A DNA stretch of 64,000 nucleotides. Origin: Microcebus murinus. Lineage: Eukaryota; Chordata; Mammalia; Primates; Cheirogaleidae. The notes beneath the pieces are model-generated. The model had not been told where the DNA came from and did not search any database. It worked only from the letters and a program-made list of their open reading frames with translations. This document shows positions 27,140 through 39,562 of this stretch, one piece after another. Every line of letters begins with the position of its first letter. The stretch's first letter is position 1. The stretch spans positions 24,640,727 to 24,704,726 of the forward strand of contig NC_134115.1 in the NCBI RefSeq assembly GCF_040939455.1, given 5' to 3'. The position numbers and the translations under genes are program-made.

Positions 27140-28423
27140 TTGATTATTATTTTTTTTAATTTCAGCATATTACAGGGATACAAATATTTAGGCTACATAT
27201 ATTGCCCTTTCCCCACCTAAGTCAGAGCTTCAAACGAGTCTATCCCCCAGACGGTGCGCACCGCACCCATTAGGTGTGTATATATCCAATCCCTCCTCTC
27301 TATCCCGTCTGTCCAACACTGATGAATGTTATTACTACATGTGCACTTAAGTGTTAATCAGTTAATATCAATTTAATGATGAGTACATGTGGTGCTTGTT
27401 TCCAGCTCTATCCAGGATAATATAAGAGGTGCTAAATCACCATTGTTTTTTGTGGCTGAGTAGAACTCCATGGTATACATATACCACATTTTATTTATCC
27501 ACTCATGTATTGATGGTCACTTGGGATGCTTCCACATCTTTGCAATTTTGAATTGTGCTGCTATAAACTGTCTGGTACTGATGTCTTTTTTATAGAATGT
27601 CTTTTGTTCTTTTGGGTAAATGCCCAGTAATAGTATTGCTGGATCAAATGGTAGTTATACCTGTAGTGCTTTGAGGTATCTCCTTATTATTTTCCACAGA
27701 AGTTGTACTAGTTTGCAGTCCTACCAGCAGTGTGTGAGTGTTCCTATCTCTACACATCCACACTAACATTTATTGTTTGGGGACTTTTTGATAAAGGTCA
27801 TTCTCATTGGGGATAAGTGATATCTTATTTTGGTTTTGATTTGCATTTCCCTGATGATTGGAGATGTTGAACACTTTTTCATATGTTTGTTGGTCATTAG
27901 TCTATACTCTTTTGAAAAATTTCTGTACCTTCCTCATATAGCCATCTAATCTTTGACAAAGCAGACAAAAACATACATTGGGGGAAAGAACCTCTATTCA
28001 ATAAATGGTACTGAGAAAATTGGATAGCCATATGTAGAAGACTGAAACAGGATCTGCACCTTTCTCCTCTCACAAAAATCAACTCACAGATAACAGACTT
28101 AAACCTAAGGCATGTAACTATAAGAATTCTAGAAGAAAATGTTGGAAAACTCTTATACACAATGGCCTAGGCAAATAATTTATGAAGAAGGCCCCAAAGG
28201 CAATCGCAGCAATAACAAAAATAAATAAATGGGACCTGATCAAATTAAAAAGCTTCTGCACAGCCAAGGAAACTATCATGGAGCAAACAGACAACCTATA
28301 GAATCGGAGAAAATATTCCCATATTACAGATCTGACAAAGGGCTCTTAACTAGAATCTAAATATAACTCAGGAAAATCAGCAAGAAAAAAATCAAACAAC
28401 CCTATTAAAAAGTGGGAAATACA
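27140..28423 (-). mobile_element. 5'-inverted (twin-primed) lemur-type L1
   Basis: The left segment (27140 to about 27928) is antisense L1: 3' UTR ('cagcatattacagggataca') then ORF2 C-terminal sequence up to 'gaaaaatttctgt'. At about 27929 the orientation flips. The segment 27930-28423 is sense ORF2 ('agccatctaatctttgacaa' to 'caaccctattaaaaagtggg'). In L1 order the sense segment ends within roughly 20-30 bases of where the antisense segment begins. That is the structure expected from twin-primed reverse transcription. Several stops interrupt both segments. A clear target duplication was not found. Confidence 0.87.
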
Positions 28424-29960
28424 TGATTTTTAATATGTGTATATATTGTGGAATGACCAAATCAGACTAATTAATGTATGTATTATGTCACATACTTATC
28501 ATTTTTTGTGTGGTTAGAACACTTAAAATATATCTTAGACATTTTCAAATGTAAATTATATTGTTATTAATTGTAGTCATCATGACGCATAATATATCTC
28601 TTAAACTTATTCATCCTATCTAACTAAAATTTTGTGTCCTTTGGCTAACGTCTGAAATCCCCATCTAGCCTCTGGTAACCACCATTTTACTCTTTGTTCA
28701 TATAAGTTCAGCATTTTTATACTTCACATATCTGTGATATGATGGAATATTTGTCTTAGTGCCTGGTTTATTTCATTTAACATAATGTCCTCTAGATCTG
28801 TCTATGTTGTTGCAAATGACAGGGTTTCTTTCTTTTTTAAAGCTGAATAATATTCCATTGTGTATATATACTACATTTTTTAAATCCATTCATCCACTGA
28901 AAAATATCTTGTTTGATTCTGTATCGTGGCTATTGTGAATAATGCTGCAATGAACTTGGGAGTGCTGAGATCTTTTTGATATACTAATTTCATATCCTTT
29001 GGTATATACCTAATATTAGTATTGCAGGATCATACAGTAGTTCTACTTTAATTTTTTGTGGAACTTCCATACTGTTGTCCAGGATGGCTGCACTAATTTA
29101 CATTTCCACTAACAGTATGTAAGGGTTCCCTTTTGTCTGTGTCCTCACCAACACTTGTTATCATTCACCTTTTGTGATAATAGTCATACTAAAGGGGGTG
29201 AAGTGATACCCCATCATAGTTTCAATTTGAATTTCCCTGATGATTTATGGTTTTGAAATTTTTTTCACATGCCTTTTGGCCATTTATATATCTTCTTTTA
29301 AGAAATGTTTATTCAGACAATTTTCCCATTTTCTAATCTGATTGTTTTCTTATTATTGAGTTTTTTGAGTTCCTTTTGTACTTTGAGTATTAACCCCATA
29401 TCTGATGTATGGTTTGCAAATATATTCTCTCATTTCATAGGTTATCTCCTCACTCTGTTGATTGTTTCCTTTGCTGTGAAGATGCTTTTTAGTTTGATGT
29501 AATCTCATTTATCTATTTTTGCTTTTGTTGCCTGTGCTTATTGGGTCATATTTATTGCCCAGACTAATGTCATAGAGCTTCTCCCCTATGTTTTCTTTTA
29601 GTACTTATACAATTTCAGGTCTCACGTTTAAGTCTTTACTGCATTTTGAGTTGGTCTTTGTGTATGGAGTAAGATGAGGGTATAATTCATTCTTCTCCAT
29701 GTGAATATCCAGTTATCCTAGCACTGCTTATTGAAGAAACTATTCTTTTCCCATTGTGTGTTCTTTGGTATCTTTGTTAAAAAATTCTATTAACTGCAAA
29801 TTTATGTATTTATTTCTATTCTGTTCCATTGGTCTATGTGTTTGTTTCTATTTCAATACCATGCTGTTTTGATTACTATAGCTTTGTTGTATATTTTTAA
29901 ATCAGGTAGTGTGATACCTCCAGCTTTGTATCTATTACTTTTGAATGATCCACATGCATT
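28424..29960 (-). mobile_element. Old L1 3' UTR and ORF2 3' part
   Basis: It begins inside an antisense L1 3' UTR ('gtggaatgaccaaatcagac', 'tgtggttagaacacttaaaa'). It continues through 'gctgaataatattccattgt' into ORF2-derived sequence ending near 'tttaaatcaggtagtgtgat'. The young inverted L1 abuts it exactly at 28423/28424, so the latter probably inserted here. No coding frame survives. Confidence 0.75.
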
Positions 29961-30395
29961 TCTGTGTACTCTGAGTACTTTTCTATCACAATATGTTTTT
30001 ATTATCAAATGCTAAGAGTAGTCTCAGACTTATTAGTTATATGATTTAATTATTGTCAAAAAAGATGGCTTAAGAATGATTACGTAGAAAAAAGATTTTT
30101 GGCAGTTATTAAACAAAATCTCATATAGGGAACATACAGCACATATATTCTGCAAAAGATAAAATCATTCAGTTCCTTAGTAGTAAAATTGAGAGTTAAT
30201 TCATCTTTGAATATTTGACTATGTGGCATAAGGCTGTGGGAAGTAACTGGTTTGGAAATGCTTTATTTTACACTTAATATGCAGGATTCCATTATATTGG
30301 AATCAGTTATATGGTCATGTTGAAGTAGGCCCAGAACTGATATCTTAAGTAAGATTTTGGTCCAGATAACTGGCCCTTTCTTGGATAATAAATTT

Positions 30396-30660
30396 GGATG
30401 CCAGGCATGGTGACTCACACTGGTAATCCCAGTATTTTGGGAGGCCGTGATAAGAGGATTGCTTGAGGCCAGGAGTTCAAGATCATCCTGGTAAACATAG
30501 TGAGATCTCACCTCTACAAAAATTTAAAAATTAGCTGGGTAAAGTGATGAGTGCCTGCAGTCTTAGCTACTCAAGAGGCTGAGGAAGGAGGACCACTTGA
30601 GCCAGGGAGTTTGAGACTGTAGTGAGTTATATGATGGTACCAATATAAATAAATAAATAT
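30396..30660 (+). mobile_element. Old Alu SINE, 3'-truncated
   Basis: Sense Alu with 'ggtaatcccagtattttggg', 'ggattgcttgaggccaggag' and a second-arm start 'tcttagctactcaagaggct'. It lacks the terminal 'cactgcactccagcc' block and ends in an (AAAT)n tract. The many substitutions make it an old copy. Confidence 0.85.
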
Positions 30661-31334
30661 ATGGGACTGTGATGAAATTTCTTCAGGCACGTGCTTTATT
30701 AAAGCCCATTAATTTTAATTACCAATCACTAACAAAACTCTATGCTTAAGATGTCAGACACCAGCACAAAATACTTGCACTCCAAGTTTGTTTAAAAAAA
30801 TATGACCTTGACCTTGAAATTATTTGCCATCTAATACTTCTCCAAAACTGAGCTGTAAGAAATTGCATTATGGAGGATTGCCTGAGGACCATGCAGTCAT
30901 CCATTGCTTTAAGGCAGTGATTCCTAAGTTGTGTACAATTGAACACTTAACTTTATATGCTGAAACATGGTTCTACTAAATTATAAAAACAAACAAATAA
31001 AGGTTTAGCAGTGAAACAAGAAACAAACAAAACTAATGAGAAGTATTAAACACAGTTAAAGAGATTGCTCAAAAAAAGGTATTTCAGAGCTGTCAGTATG
31101 CTAATATGCACACTATAGCCTGATGGAAAATATAAAGTGCTGAGTTTCACAAACCAATTGGTGTGAAACCATCTTATGATACTAGCATTCTATGGATTAA
31201 GCTCTGGATAGAGTATTAGATATTCTAAATTGTTCCTTTAGACTAAACCAGAATGGCATTCCTGGACCCCATTAATTTGACAGTAAGAAAACATACAAGT
31301 ATTCAATTATATATCAGCATTCTTAACACAGAAG
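30661..31334. other. Unclassified DNA
   Basis: An A/C-rich patch (aaacaaacaaa) lies near 30987-31030. Otherwise no feature is recognised. Confidence 0.45.
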
Positions 31335-31525
31335 ATGTAAAGTTAATATTCATTCAAAGCTAAAAATGTGTCAGGCGCTGAACTAAGCACTTCACAAAAC
31401 TTACCTCATTTTTTCCTTTCAAAAGTTTTATAAAATTGGTACTACTTTTCCCCATTTTACCGATAAAGCAATAAACTTTTGATTAAGTGGCTCCATAGTT
31501 ACAAAGCCAGGATTCAACCCCAAAC
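31335..31525 (+). mobile_element. MIR SINE
   Basis: 'aatgtgtcaggcgctgaact', 'aagcacttcacaaaacttac', 'ttccccattttaccgataaa' and 'aagccaggattcaacccc' follow the MIR consensus in sense orientation. Confidence 0.82.
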
Positions 31526-33974
31526 AACATCATTTCATGCATTCTCTCTTAACCAGTGTGGTGCAGAACATATGTTATGGAAAACACTGGGATGACAAAA
31601 ACATCATTTTCTTTACAAAGCCAAATGAAACTTTTCATTTTATTTTTGTGCTTTGCCCTCCATTAATCTCAGAATCAAATTTGGAGATCACTTTCATTAA
31701 CAATATAGCATCACATAATATAACTTTGTATGTGCTTATCTTACCTTCATTAACTTCCTAACACATTTTTAATCCTAATTTCCTCATTACTGGTTCTCTT
31801 GTTTGATTTATGCATTTTGATAACAACTTCATATCTTAGCTAAAAAACAAACTATAAGCAAATGCATATGTGCCTACTTTTAATTTATGTTTGCATTTTT
31901 ATGTTAATTAAAGTCAATATGGAAAACATAAATGAATCAACATAAAATCAAAACTTCACAAAACTTTGGGAACATGAATATTCACTTCAATTTTTATTTG
32001 AAAAAAACATTTAGACTCAAAAATGTAGCATACTATGCACATGTTTAAGATGTATAGGTACAATCTTATGAAATCAGATAAACTAGTGGATCACTTACAA
32101 AGAAAAATGCAAAATCTGAGTGATCTGAGGTATATCCCAGAACATTTTATGCTCACATATATTTTTATGCTTCTTATACCTGCAAATGATTCATATGCCA
32201 GGTAATTGCAAACAATTGCTGCTAACCCCTATGATTTCAATGACAGAGACAAAAATGTCAGAGAACACAACAATTGTTTCAAATGAAAATGTCAAGATAC
32301 CCATTAGAGAGGCAATGGAGCCACATGATAAATGTGAAAAGGTCAGTGTTTTACAATACTGTCATTACACGTGAGGCAGCTTTTCTTTGGCTTTTGATGA
32401 GGTGCATATTATTTGCACAACTTGAAACATATTTGAAAAGCAGATGCTGTAAAATATGGCTCAGGACTCATGGTAGATTAAAGAACACATCACATAGCAA
32501 AGTTCACCATTTACTCATAACTTATGTTTCCAATATGCAAGGTCACAAACTGGATCACTATGGATAAGAATATTATGTAAGGAATTGAAGTTTTCCTTTG
32601 GGATGACTAGAGCTTGGTGTGTTCTCAATGCATAACCAGTTAAATCCCCTCATCCTGTGTTGTCTTAAGTTTGACCACCCATGGCAATGGAAGTTGCCAT
32701 TCTTTACTTGTCATGTTTGGTTATCTGAAATGCTGGGGAAATATCTAGCTTTGATACCATAATTTCAATATCCCTGCTTCCAGAATGATTGTATTGTCTA
32801 TCTTCTTTTTTTTTTTTCCATAATCTGTGAATGTTTTGTAAATTCTTCAACAATGGCTTTAAAGAATTAAGATGTAAAGAACTAATATAGTCCCTTTACT
32901 CACTGGTTCCAGATGTAGGAATCTCATTCTCTTAAACTGGTAATCCCTGAAAGGAAGCAAATTAGGAAGTGAGAGCTTTTGCTCATTGCATCATTTTTAA
33001 AGAAATCAAGTCTTTAGCACATATTTCTTCCCTGTAATTCATTCTACAAAAGTATTATAAATGGGCACTTTTAGATTGCCAATGTGGAACACTTTTCAGT
33101 AGTAATAACAAAAAGACACATTAGTTTCCTTTTTCTTTGAATATTGAAAGAAAAAAGGGTATATAGCTGCCAAATTTTCTTCTGTTCTTTCATTTTGTGA
33201 TATATGGAAAATAAAAACTATTTTTGAACTTAAATCCAATCAGTTTCAATATAAAATATAAGGAAATTGAGATACTTTTCATGTAGTCTTTAATGATAAG
33301 TACTTATCATTAACTTGGTTGTTATACTCTGTATATGTTTTTATCCTCAAGTTCAAATTATATAGATATATACAAGGGCTGTCCAGAAAGTATCCAGCAA
33401 TGTAATATGAAAAATATATTAACAATGGCTCGATGTTTTCTAGATAGCCTTCATATATGTTCAATATTAACTGTTAGTATAATATACTTCACAAATGGAT
33501 TAGTTAAATTATATTTATTTTATCTAATCTCTGATATTAAAGCAGAGAATATTTTGAGGTGCTGGGACTTTTCATATTTAAACATTTCTCTCTTCTTCAA
33601 GGGCATGATTTACTCTTCCATCATTGTAACAAATTTAATTGTAACCTCTAAAAACTTGGCAAAGATTTTTTTTAACTGTCTCAGAACTTTCATGTGTAAA
33701 GTGAGGCCATTATGGATACTTATATCAAAAGATTGCAAAGATGAACAATCCACAAAGAGCATTTAATATTATTTTTGCTCTTAAGTGCTCAATACATGTT
33801 AGTTATTATTAGTGTTGCTGTTTTTGATATTAAATGAGAGACACTAAAACAGAATGAATAGCACATATGCGGAGACTGGATGATTACAGTTCATCACTAA
33901 ATCCATTGAGTCACCATGGACCAGGATTAGTTCTCAGCACAGTGTTCCTCACCCTATGGTGAGTTGTATAATTT
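31526..33974. other. AT-rich DNA, largely unclassified
   Basis: A poly-T run lies at about 32805-32818. Overlapping open frames at 32186-32567 and 33335-33766 have no recognisable domains. At 33363-33390 'caagggctgtccagaaagta' resembles a mariner-type terminus, but no partner end was found. Confidence 0.4.
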
Positions 33975-34130
33975 CATTATAAATTACAATATAATAATAA
34001 TAGAAATTAAGTGCACAATAAGTGCAATGCTCTTGAATCCTCCCAAAACTATCTTCCTTCCCCCAACCCCTAGTACAAGGAAAAATTGTCTTCCATGAAA
34101 ATGGTCCCTGATGCCAAAAATGTTGATGTC
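33975..34130 (-). mobile_element. hAT-like DNA transposon remnant
   Basis: 'tagaaattaagtgcacaata', 'ttgtcttccatgaaaatggt' and 'ccctgatgccaaaaatgttg' match the end of a common Charlie-class miniature element that carries the 'ggtccctggtgccaaaaaggttgg' motif. The opposite terminus is not visible. Confidence 0.5.
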
Positions 34131-34639
34131 AGTATATGACTCTCAAAGCCGGTTTTATTTTGTGTGTACCAAAAGAAGTTTAAATTTAAAGGCCAGCATC
34201 AATTAATTAAACTTAAAAGGGACTGATTTAAATAGCAGAATATCTAAGTAGCTTAAAGTGGAAGGTATAGAGATAGACCATCAGCATCAGTTTTTTTGCT
34301 GTGAGTATTCATATGTTTGAAATAAAATGGACTGGGAGACCAATTCATTGATCAGAAAACATCCTAGTTAACACAGAAGAGGATCGTTTAGAGTTTGGAC
34401 TTTTTAAAATTCTGTTTCTATTAAGCTTGGCCATCTAGTATATATTTCTCTTCATCCTCTGCATTGAAGGTGATTCTTACAATACAAACATGAATATGTA
34501 TCGTGTCTAGCTCTGGTATACTTTTTTCCCTGCATAGTGCTAGATAATGAATAAATACTCACATTTTTTCCATCCAGTATTCCAGTCCCCTGCTGCTCTT
34601 TAGAAGACATCAAAGGCACCATTACTTCTTGACAAACTG

Positions 34640-35110
34640 TGTTAGGCAGAATAATAGCCCCTCAAAGATGTCCGCATCTTAATCTTCAGGACCTGTAAAT
34701 ATGCTATTTTACATGGCTACATGAATGTTGTAGGTGTATGCACATTAAGTACCTTGAGTTAGGGAGATTATTGTGGACAATGTGGATGCACCTAATATAA
34801 TCAAAAGAGCCCTTATGAGAAGGAAGGAGAAGGGTCTGAGAGAGATTTGAAGATACTACACTGCTGGCTTCAAAATTGGAAGAAGGGGCTGTGAGCCAAG
34901 AAATGCAGGATGGTCTCTAGAAGGTGAAAAAGACAAGGAATCAGATTTCCCCCTAGAACCTGCAGGAGAAACACAAACCCTGTCATCACCTTGACTTTAA
35001 TCAGTGGGATCCATTTCAGACTTATGACCTCCAGAGCTGTAAGAAAATAAATTTGTGCTATTTTAATTTTCTAAGTTTGTGGTGACTTGTTATAGCAGTA
35101 ATAAAAAAAA
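34640..35110 (+). mobile_element. MaLR (MLT1-like) solo LTR
   Basis: About 470 bp in LTR order: 'aataatagcccctcaaagat', 'tgctattttacatggctaca', 'tcaaaagagcccttatgaga', 'ctagaacctgcaggagaaac', 'cttatgacctccagagctgt', AATAAA signals near 35045, and 'ggtgacttgttatagcag'. It shares the whole layout with the LTR at 56805-57305. There are no internal retroviral genes beside it. Confidence 0.75.
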
Positions 35111-35119
35111 ATATATTAA

Positions 35120-35690
35120 ACATGGGTGGGGGAAGTCAGCCCTCTGCTCAAAACACTCCATTGAATTTCCATCTAAGTCAAAGTGAAAACTCTTATTATA
35201 ATGCCACACAGGACTTACGTGACCATGCACACTCCCTGCCCCTTGTATCTCTTATACCATTTACAACTCTTATCTTCCTTTTCTGCAGGTAAAATGCCCT
35301 CTTCCCCTTTTCATGCATATGCCAGGTGTGCTCCAATCCCGCCTAAGCTCTTCCATACTCTAAAAAAGATCTTGCTTCTGCAGCTTCAAATCTTGAATTA
35401 TTTTCAGTTGTATCACATTTGAAAAGAGGTATTTTCTGACCATTCTATTAAAAATCATGATACACTTCTTCCTAACACTCCATATTTCCCCCCTATGCTT
35501 TCCTTTTGGCAATAACATTTATTATATTCTAGCATAGTAATTTGCTTATTTAATTTGCTTACTTAATTGCTACTAGCTCAAAGAAGGCAAAGGGTCATAT
35601 CTATTTTATTTAATGCTGTGTATCCAATGCTTTGCACATAGTAGGTACTCAGTAAATATTTTTAATGAATGAATTAAATGATACTAATTT
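35120..35690 (+). mobile_element. L2 LINE 3' end
   Basis: 'ctctgctcaaaacactccat', 'ctgaccattctattaaaaat' and 'gctttgcacatagtaggtac' with the tail 'cagtaaatatttttaatgaatgaat' are the 3' terminal order of the ancient L2 LINE. The 79-codon frame inside it is not a gene. Confidence 0.82.
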
Positions 35691-35867
35691 CTACCTTTTA
35701 CATAAATTACTTGTAATTTTTCATGACTAAATTGACCCATATTTCTCAATAGAGATATTGGAAACAAACACAGTCTCATTAGAATTATGTTTATAAATCA
35801 GTTTATCTTTGATAACAGAAATTAATATTTTATATTTTTAAAAATCCTTTCTTATAAAAATCCTTTG

Positions 35868-36005
35868 ATCCTCAGAGTAAACCTATAAAGTGGATATTAT
35901 TTTTATCCTTATTTTATTGATTAGGAAATGGAATTTCAAAACAGGTAAACTTCCTAAGAATTAAGTAGCATAATATTTATTATCTTAAACCAGGTCTGCT
36001 TTTCC
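35868..36005 (+). mobile_element. MIR SINE
   Basis: 'gatcctcagagtaaacctat', 'attgattaggaaatggaatt' and 'ttaaaccaggtctgcttttc' follow the central and 3' MIR sequence. Confidence 0.65.
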
Positions 36006-36309
36006 AATGGTCCCTTTTTCTCTTCATCAAACATCTTCCACCCTCTGGCTACTCATATTGACAGTACTTTACCTTTACTAGTCTCAATTTTCCCTGGTAA
36101 CCAGAAAAATATTCACAAGTTTCTAACAAATTAAGAAGTGTTCATGTACTGCCATTATCAAGGATAGATGTGCTATTTACAGAACGTATAAGAAGTTGGA
36201 AGGGGAGTTGACGTACTCTACAACTGGAATTTCAATAGGGGCTTTGCAATTTTTATCTCATAAAATCTTCTCAAATAGAGATATTATTAAGCACCATTTT
36301 ACAGAAATT

Positions 36310-37260
36310 TGACAATATAAAATCCTGGTGAGAAAATAGAACAAACAGAACTGTTGTAAGTGATTCAGCTCCTTTGGAAAACAGTTTGGTAGCTTCCTAT
36401 GACGTTAAACTTTCATTTACTCTATGATCCAGCAAATCCAATCCTAGATATTTACCAAGAGAAATGAAAACATCTGTCCATGCAAAGACATGTACATGGC
36501 AACCACATGTCTGTCAGCTGGTAAAGAGGTAAACACACTGCATTACGTACATGCAATTCAAAAGGATACTTACTCAGCAAACAGAATAGATTACTGATCT
36601 ATTTTACGACATGGATTAATCACAAAAGATTATGTTTTGTGAAATAAACTAGTTTTAAAAGTCTACATACTATACAAGTTGAACATCCCTAATCCAAAAA
36701 TCTGAAATGCTTCAAAATTCAAAACTTTTTGAATGTCTGCATGCTACCTTTGTCTTTTGATGGCTCAATGTACACAAACTTTGTTTCATGCAAATAATTA
36801 TTAAAACATCTATAAAATTATCTTCAGGCTATGCGTGTAAGCTCTACATCAAACATAAATAAATTTTGTATTTAGGCTAGAGTCCTGTCATCAAGATATT
36901 CCATTATTTATATGTTAGTATTACCAAATCTGTAACAATTCAAAATCTGAAACACTTCTGGTCCCAAGCATTTCAGATTAGGGATTTTCAGCCTATGTTG
37001 TATGTTTTTATTTAGATGACATTTTGGAAAAGTCAAAACTATGAAGATCAAACCCAGATCAGTGATGGCTAGCAGCAGGAGGTGGTGAATGGATATTGGC
37101 TACAGAAGTATACAAGAAAATTTTGGGTATAATGGCAAATGATCTTTGTCTTGGTGTTAGCAATAACATGATTAAGTTTACAACAAATCATAGAATTCTA
37201 CCCCTAAAAGAATTAAATTTATTGTATGTAAACTATATCTCAGTAAATAAAAATACAAAT
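36310..37260 (+). mobile_element. Old L1M 3' end, sense, split by a Tigger element
   Basis: One of few sense-strand L1s here. ORF2 end and 3' UTR landmarks are 'ttggaaaacagtttggtagc', 'atatttaccaagagaaatga', 'catggattaatcacaaaaga', then after the inserted element 'gacattttggaaaagtcaaa' and 'gtaaactatatctcagtaaa'. The L1 reads continuously across the insertion if 36675-37002 is removed. Confidence 0.8.
36675..37000 (+). mobile_element. Tigger-type miniature DNA transposon
   Basis: A 326-bp element with inverted termini: left 'caagttgaacatccctaatc' and right 'cagattagggattttcagcc'. The internal 'aaactttgtttcatgcaaat' and 'aaacacttctggtcccaagc' are characteristic of a Tigger-derived miniature family. 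A TA lies at each edge (36673-36674 and 37001-37002), and the L1M host sequence continues across the insertion. Confidence 0.82.
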
Positions 37261-39262
37261 TTTGTCTAATGTGACAGAAAAATTAATTTTGTAGAGTTGA
37301 AATTTGAACCAAGACTGTTTGACATTGGGCATAGCATAGAAAAGCTCTCCCATGTCACCTGATCATTAGTTAAAATATTTACTTCTTTATGAATAATTTA
37401 TTTCCATTTCAACCCTTTGTTTTATTTTGTTTTTACTCTAAAAAATTTTCCTCTAATTGCATGTAGTGTTAATTCTTAAAAACATAGTGTTTATACATTA
37501 ACTTAATTTACAGATTTAGTTTGAAAATTCTTTAGACTTTTACTTGTTTTTTTATCATGGGAAAGTCAGCCATACTACCAACATTTCAGCTTGTTAATTG
37601 GTAAAATGAGATTATTGAATTATATTTCTAGGTATTCTCCTGAATTTCTTCCATAATTCTGGTAGAAGCACCTTTGTTGTTTGACTTAATACACTTAATT
37701 TAGGGTTTCCCTTTGTAATATGTTGATGTTTTGGTAGACATTACTTGGATATTACTTGGATTACTATTATTGGTATCCAATATATTTGTGACTACTTTTT
37801 ATATATTTTTTGAAGGAGACAATCTTTTCTTTTGGTTTTTCCTCAGCTATTTTCCCACATTCATTTCTGTGCTATTTTTCTTTTTTTCATAGTCCAAGGG
37901 CTATATTGACTGTGATCTGAGAATATTATCTATGTCCCCTTAATGGAAAAATGTGCATTAAAAATTATTCTATGAATGAACAAATTGTTTAGAGAAATAA
38001 ATATTATCTAATGGTGACATTTTAGACAATATTGAGGGATTTATTTGGGAACAGTATATTTTTTCAGTGTCTTTAAAAGTCAGACCACATAAGTGACCAG
38101 TTTTTACCTAAACCACATAAAATAATCCATGCCGAATGTCAGTGAGAATTATATAAAAGTAAATAATGAGCATTTGAAAGATGCTGTGTAATGAAGTTCT
38201 TATTGCAAAAAAAAAAAAGGTACAAATTCCATAGAATTATTTATTTAATATGTGATATCCCAAGTGTAAGCTTACTTTTCTACCCTTAAAATCTGACCTT
38301 CAGGAGGAAGCTTATCCCACAAGGCCTTGAAAATTCAGAGAGCTTCCTGTCACAGTTAATGATCTTCTACTCCCATCAGCAACATCAAAAGTGTTTTCCA
38401 TCTTTTTTTCATTCTAAAGTATCTCTCTGCCAAGAAGTGGCCCTTTTATTCTTCAAAAATATTAAGAATGACTTATTTATTTAGAAAAGAATTCACTTTT
38501 CTGCAACTGAAGTGGATCTTCTTTTTCAGGAGTTCTCAGAGATGATTGCATGACAAAGGCAGTACAGATGTTCTGGTTCTTTTAGAAATTCTCCAGGTTT
38601 ACCAACTGAATCTTACCAAGCAGTATCCCAATGAATGCAGATTAGAATTTTAGAAATGTAAACATAATTCAAAATTGTTCTCTATTATGGCACAATATTT
38701 ATAGGACCTAAAAATTTCACACTGTCCAGATTAACTATGTACCACTGAGGTATAATTCTTTAACTTAAGGTTTGATAATTTAATTATTAGAAACTTCTAA
38801 GGTGCATAAGGTTTTTTTTCCTTAAAAAGTATATCTTAGAAAGTTCAAAGATTTTTACAACTCTCCTTAATCATATGTATGACAACAAAGAAATAAGCTA
38901 TTTATTCTTTCTCCAAACATACTGAGCTAAAATTATTGCCTTAATCATAGGTCATTTCCAAACACATACCTGAATAAAATTAAATTACAATGTGCCATGG
39001 ATAGCTTGGCACTGAATCTATGTCTTTTTATGTTTGGTTTCATGACTTTAATAAGTTATAACTTCTTCATATTTATTTTTCATTACATACCACAACCTAC
39101 TCTAGATCATTAGACAATTTTCTGAAGTCAGAAGCGAGTAAAGCAAAAAGGAATAGTTATTCTCACTATTCTGTCAGACAGCCATGAAGTTTAAGAACTA
39201 AAGACGTCCTGGCCTCACTTCTTGCTTGAGAGAGATGAAGTCTGCCATTCTTAGAACTCTCC
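37261..39262. other. AT-rich DNA, nothing recognised
   Basis: No coding region, and no confident repeat apart from a 12-base A run near 38207-38218. Confidence 0.5.
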
Positions 39263-39312
39263 CTATTCTGTTTGACTGATATTTTGGTCTGTTCTTGTAC
39301 CAGTAATACATT
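39263..39312 (-). mobile_element. Short old L1 ORF2 fragment
   Basis: 'tgatattttggtctgttctt' and 'gtaccagtaatac' resemble the antisense L1M ORF2 segment 'ggtctatttgtctgttcttgtgccagtacca'. It is too short to be sure. Confidence 0.35.
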
Positions 39313-39324
39313 TTTTAAAATGTG

Positions 39325-39342
39325 TCTTTTTGATATATTTTT
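39325..39342. repeat. Left target-site duplication of full-length L1
   Basis: The 18-bp word tctttttgatatattttt is repeated exactly at 45892-45909 on the other side of the L1. The exact inner edge is blurred by the adjacent T-tract, which is the A-tail in antisense. Confidence 0.92.
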
Positions 39343-39349
39343 TTTATTT

Positions 39350-39562
39350 CAGCATATTATGGGGGTACAGATTTTAAGGTTTCAAGAAATGCCCATTTCC
39401 CCTCCTCCCCCCAAAAGTCTGATTCTCCATCATGACCATCACCCAGATGGTGCACATCTCACTCATTATGTATGTATATACCCGCCCCCCTCCCCCCCCC
39501 CCTTCCACCTGCCCAATACCCTATTACTGTAGCACCTATGTGTCCACTTAGGTGCTACTCAG
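39350..39562 (-). other. L1 3' UTR with G-rich polypurine tract
   Basis: Immediately downstream of the ORF2 stop. On the minus strand positions 39515-39480 are almost pure G/A with two G runs of 6 and 12. The same tract occurs in the copies near 6194-6214, 17340-17372 and 63816-63838. Such tracts in L1 3' UTRs can form G-quadruplexes; that is known for the family and is inferred here. Confidence 0.8.

Noticed and set aside
33335..33766. 143-codon open frame
   Set aside because: AT-rich, hydrophobic composition typical of random AT-rich frames. It begins beside a possible transposon end and has no recognisable motif.
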